This document shows positions 59,981-64,000 of a DNA stretch of 64,000 nt, piece by piece. This DNA comes from Bradyrhizobium liaoningense (GTDB lineage Bacteria; Pseudomonadota; Alphaproteobacteria; Rhizobiales; Xanthobacteraceae). The translations under genes and the position numbers were made by a program. The stretch lies in assembly GCF_018130785.1 (NCBI RefSeq), contig NZ_JAFCJT010000012.1:1-64000 (forward strand). Direction: 5' to 3'. Every line of letters starts with the position of its first letter. The stretch's first letter is position 1. Under the pieces are notes generated by a model. The model was not told the DNA's origin. It did not search any database and saw nothing but the letters and a program-made list of their open reading frames with translations.

Positions 59981-64000
<4,020 letters not shown>

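Overview
The window is GC-rich chromosomal DNA from an alphaproteobacterium, most likely Bradyrhizobium or a close Nitrobacteraceae relative. This is an inference from three things: the essential block tRNA-Trp, secE, nusG, rplK, rplA, rplJ, rplL, rpoB at the right end; several palindromic intergenic repeat types that I associate with that group; and dense, metabolically rich ABC-transporter and CoA-enzyme operons. The left two thirds is accessory catabolic DNA carrying many gene relics. The right end is core genome.

Layout. (1) 1-6829: a partial double-glycine-leader peptide gene converges on a three-gene exporter of the NHLM bacteriocin type (ABC ATPase, C39 peptidase-ABC, HlyD-type adaptor). 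A small exported protein, a degraded IS21-type transposase and a lone cyclic-nucleotide-binding protein follow. (2) 8898-19268: a catabolic locus with a CoA-transferase, a LacI regulator, an NAD-type quinate/shikimate dehydrogenase homologue, a fumarylacetoacetate-hydrolase-type enzyme, an IclR regulator, an enoyl-CoA hydratase, a MaoC hydratase and an NMT1/TauA-type ABC transporter. A 14-bp LacI-type palindrome lies at 10513-10526 and a one-mismatch copy at 19255-19268, which ties both ends into one predicted regulon. (3) 19549-20587: an endonuclease/exonuclease/phosphatase-family protein and a deleted Nudix relic. (4) 20877-31479: a ten-gene, tightly packed operon: UgpB/A/E-type ABC transporter without an ATPase gene, glycerophosphodiesterase, Tat-exported PhoD, inositol-monophosphatase-type phosphatase, SorC regulator, FGGY kinase, polyol dehydrogenase and HAD phosphatase. 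It reads as a pathway that imports a phosphodiester of a polyol or sugar, strips the phosphate and catabolises the polyol. (5) 31725-37749: relics (GntR, acyl-CoA carboxylase, ATP-grasp), a GST, a DUF1127 protein, a LysR regulator, exported proteins and a DUF2231/sorbosone-dehydrogenase-type pair. (6) 38101-47729: acid transporters, a beta-keto-acid cleavage enzyme plus an internally deleted relic of a second one, a CaiB-type CoA-transferase, RidA, TetR, and an acyl-CoA dehydrogenase/phosphotransferase pair resembling the 4-hydroxyacyl-CoA route (LvaC/LvaA, ACAD10/11). (7) 47796-53100: repeat-rich DNA around an ArgE-like peptidase, including two inverted 87-bp elements differing at 5 positions, then two SDRs and a histidine phosphatase. 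(8) 53102-64000: a beta-lactamase-fold hydrolase, tRNA-Trp and the transcription/translation core, with a 2-hydroxyacid dehydrogenase inserted between rplA and rplJ. rpoB runs off the window.

The most interesting systems are the NHLM-type export locus, the ATPase-less Ugp/phosphodiester-polyol operon, and the LacI-controlled locus that joins a shikimate-dehydrogenase homologue to CoA-thioester chemistry. A recurring pattern is gene loss by internal deletion, with both gene ends still readable.
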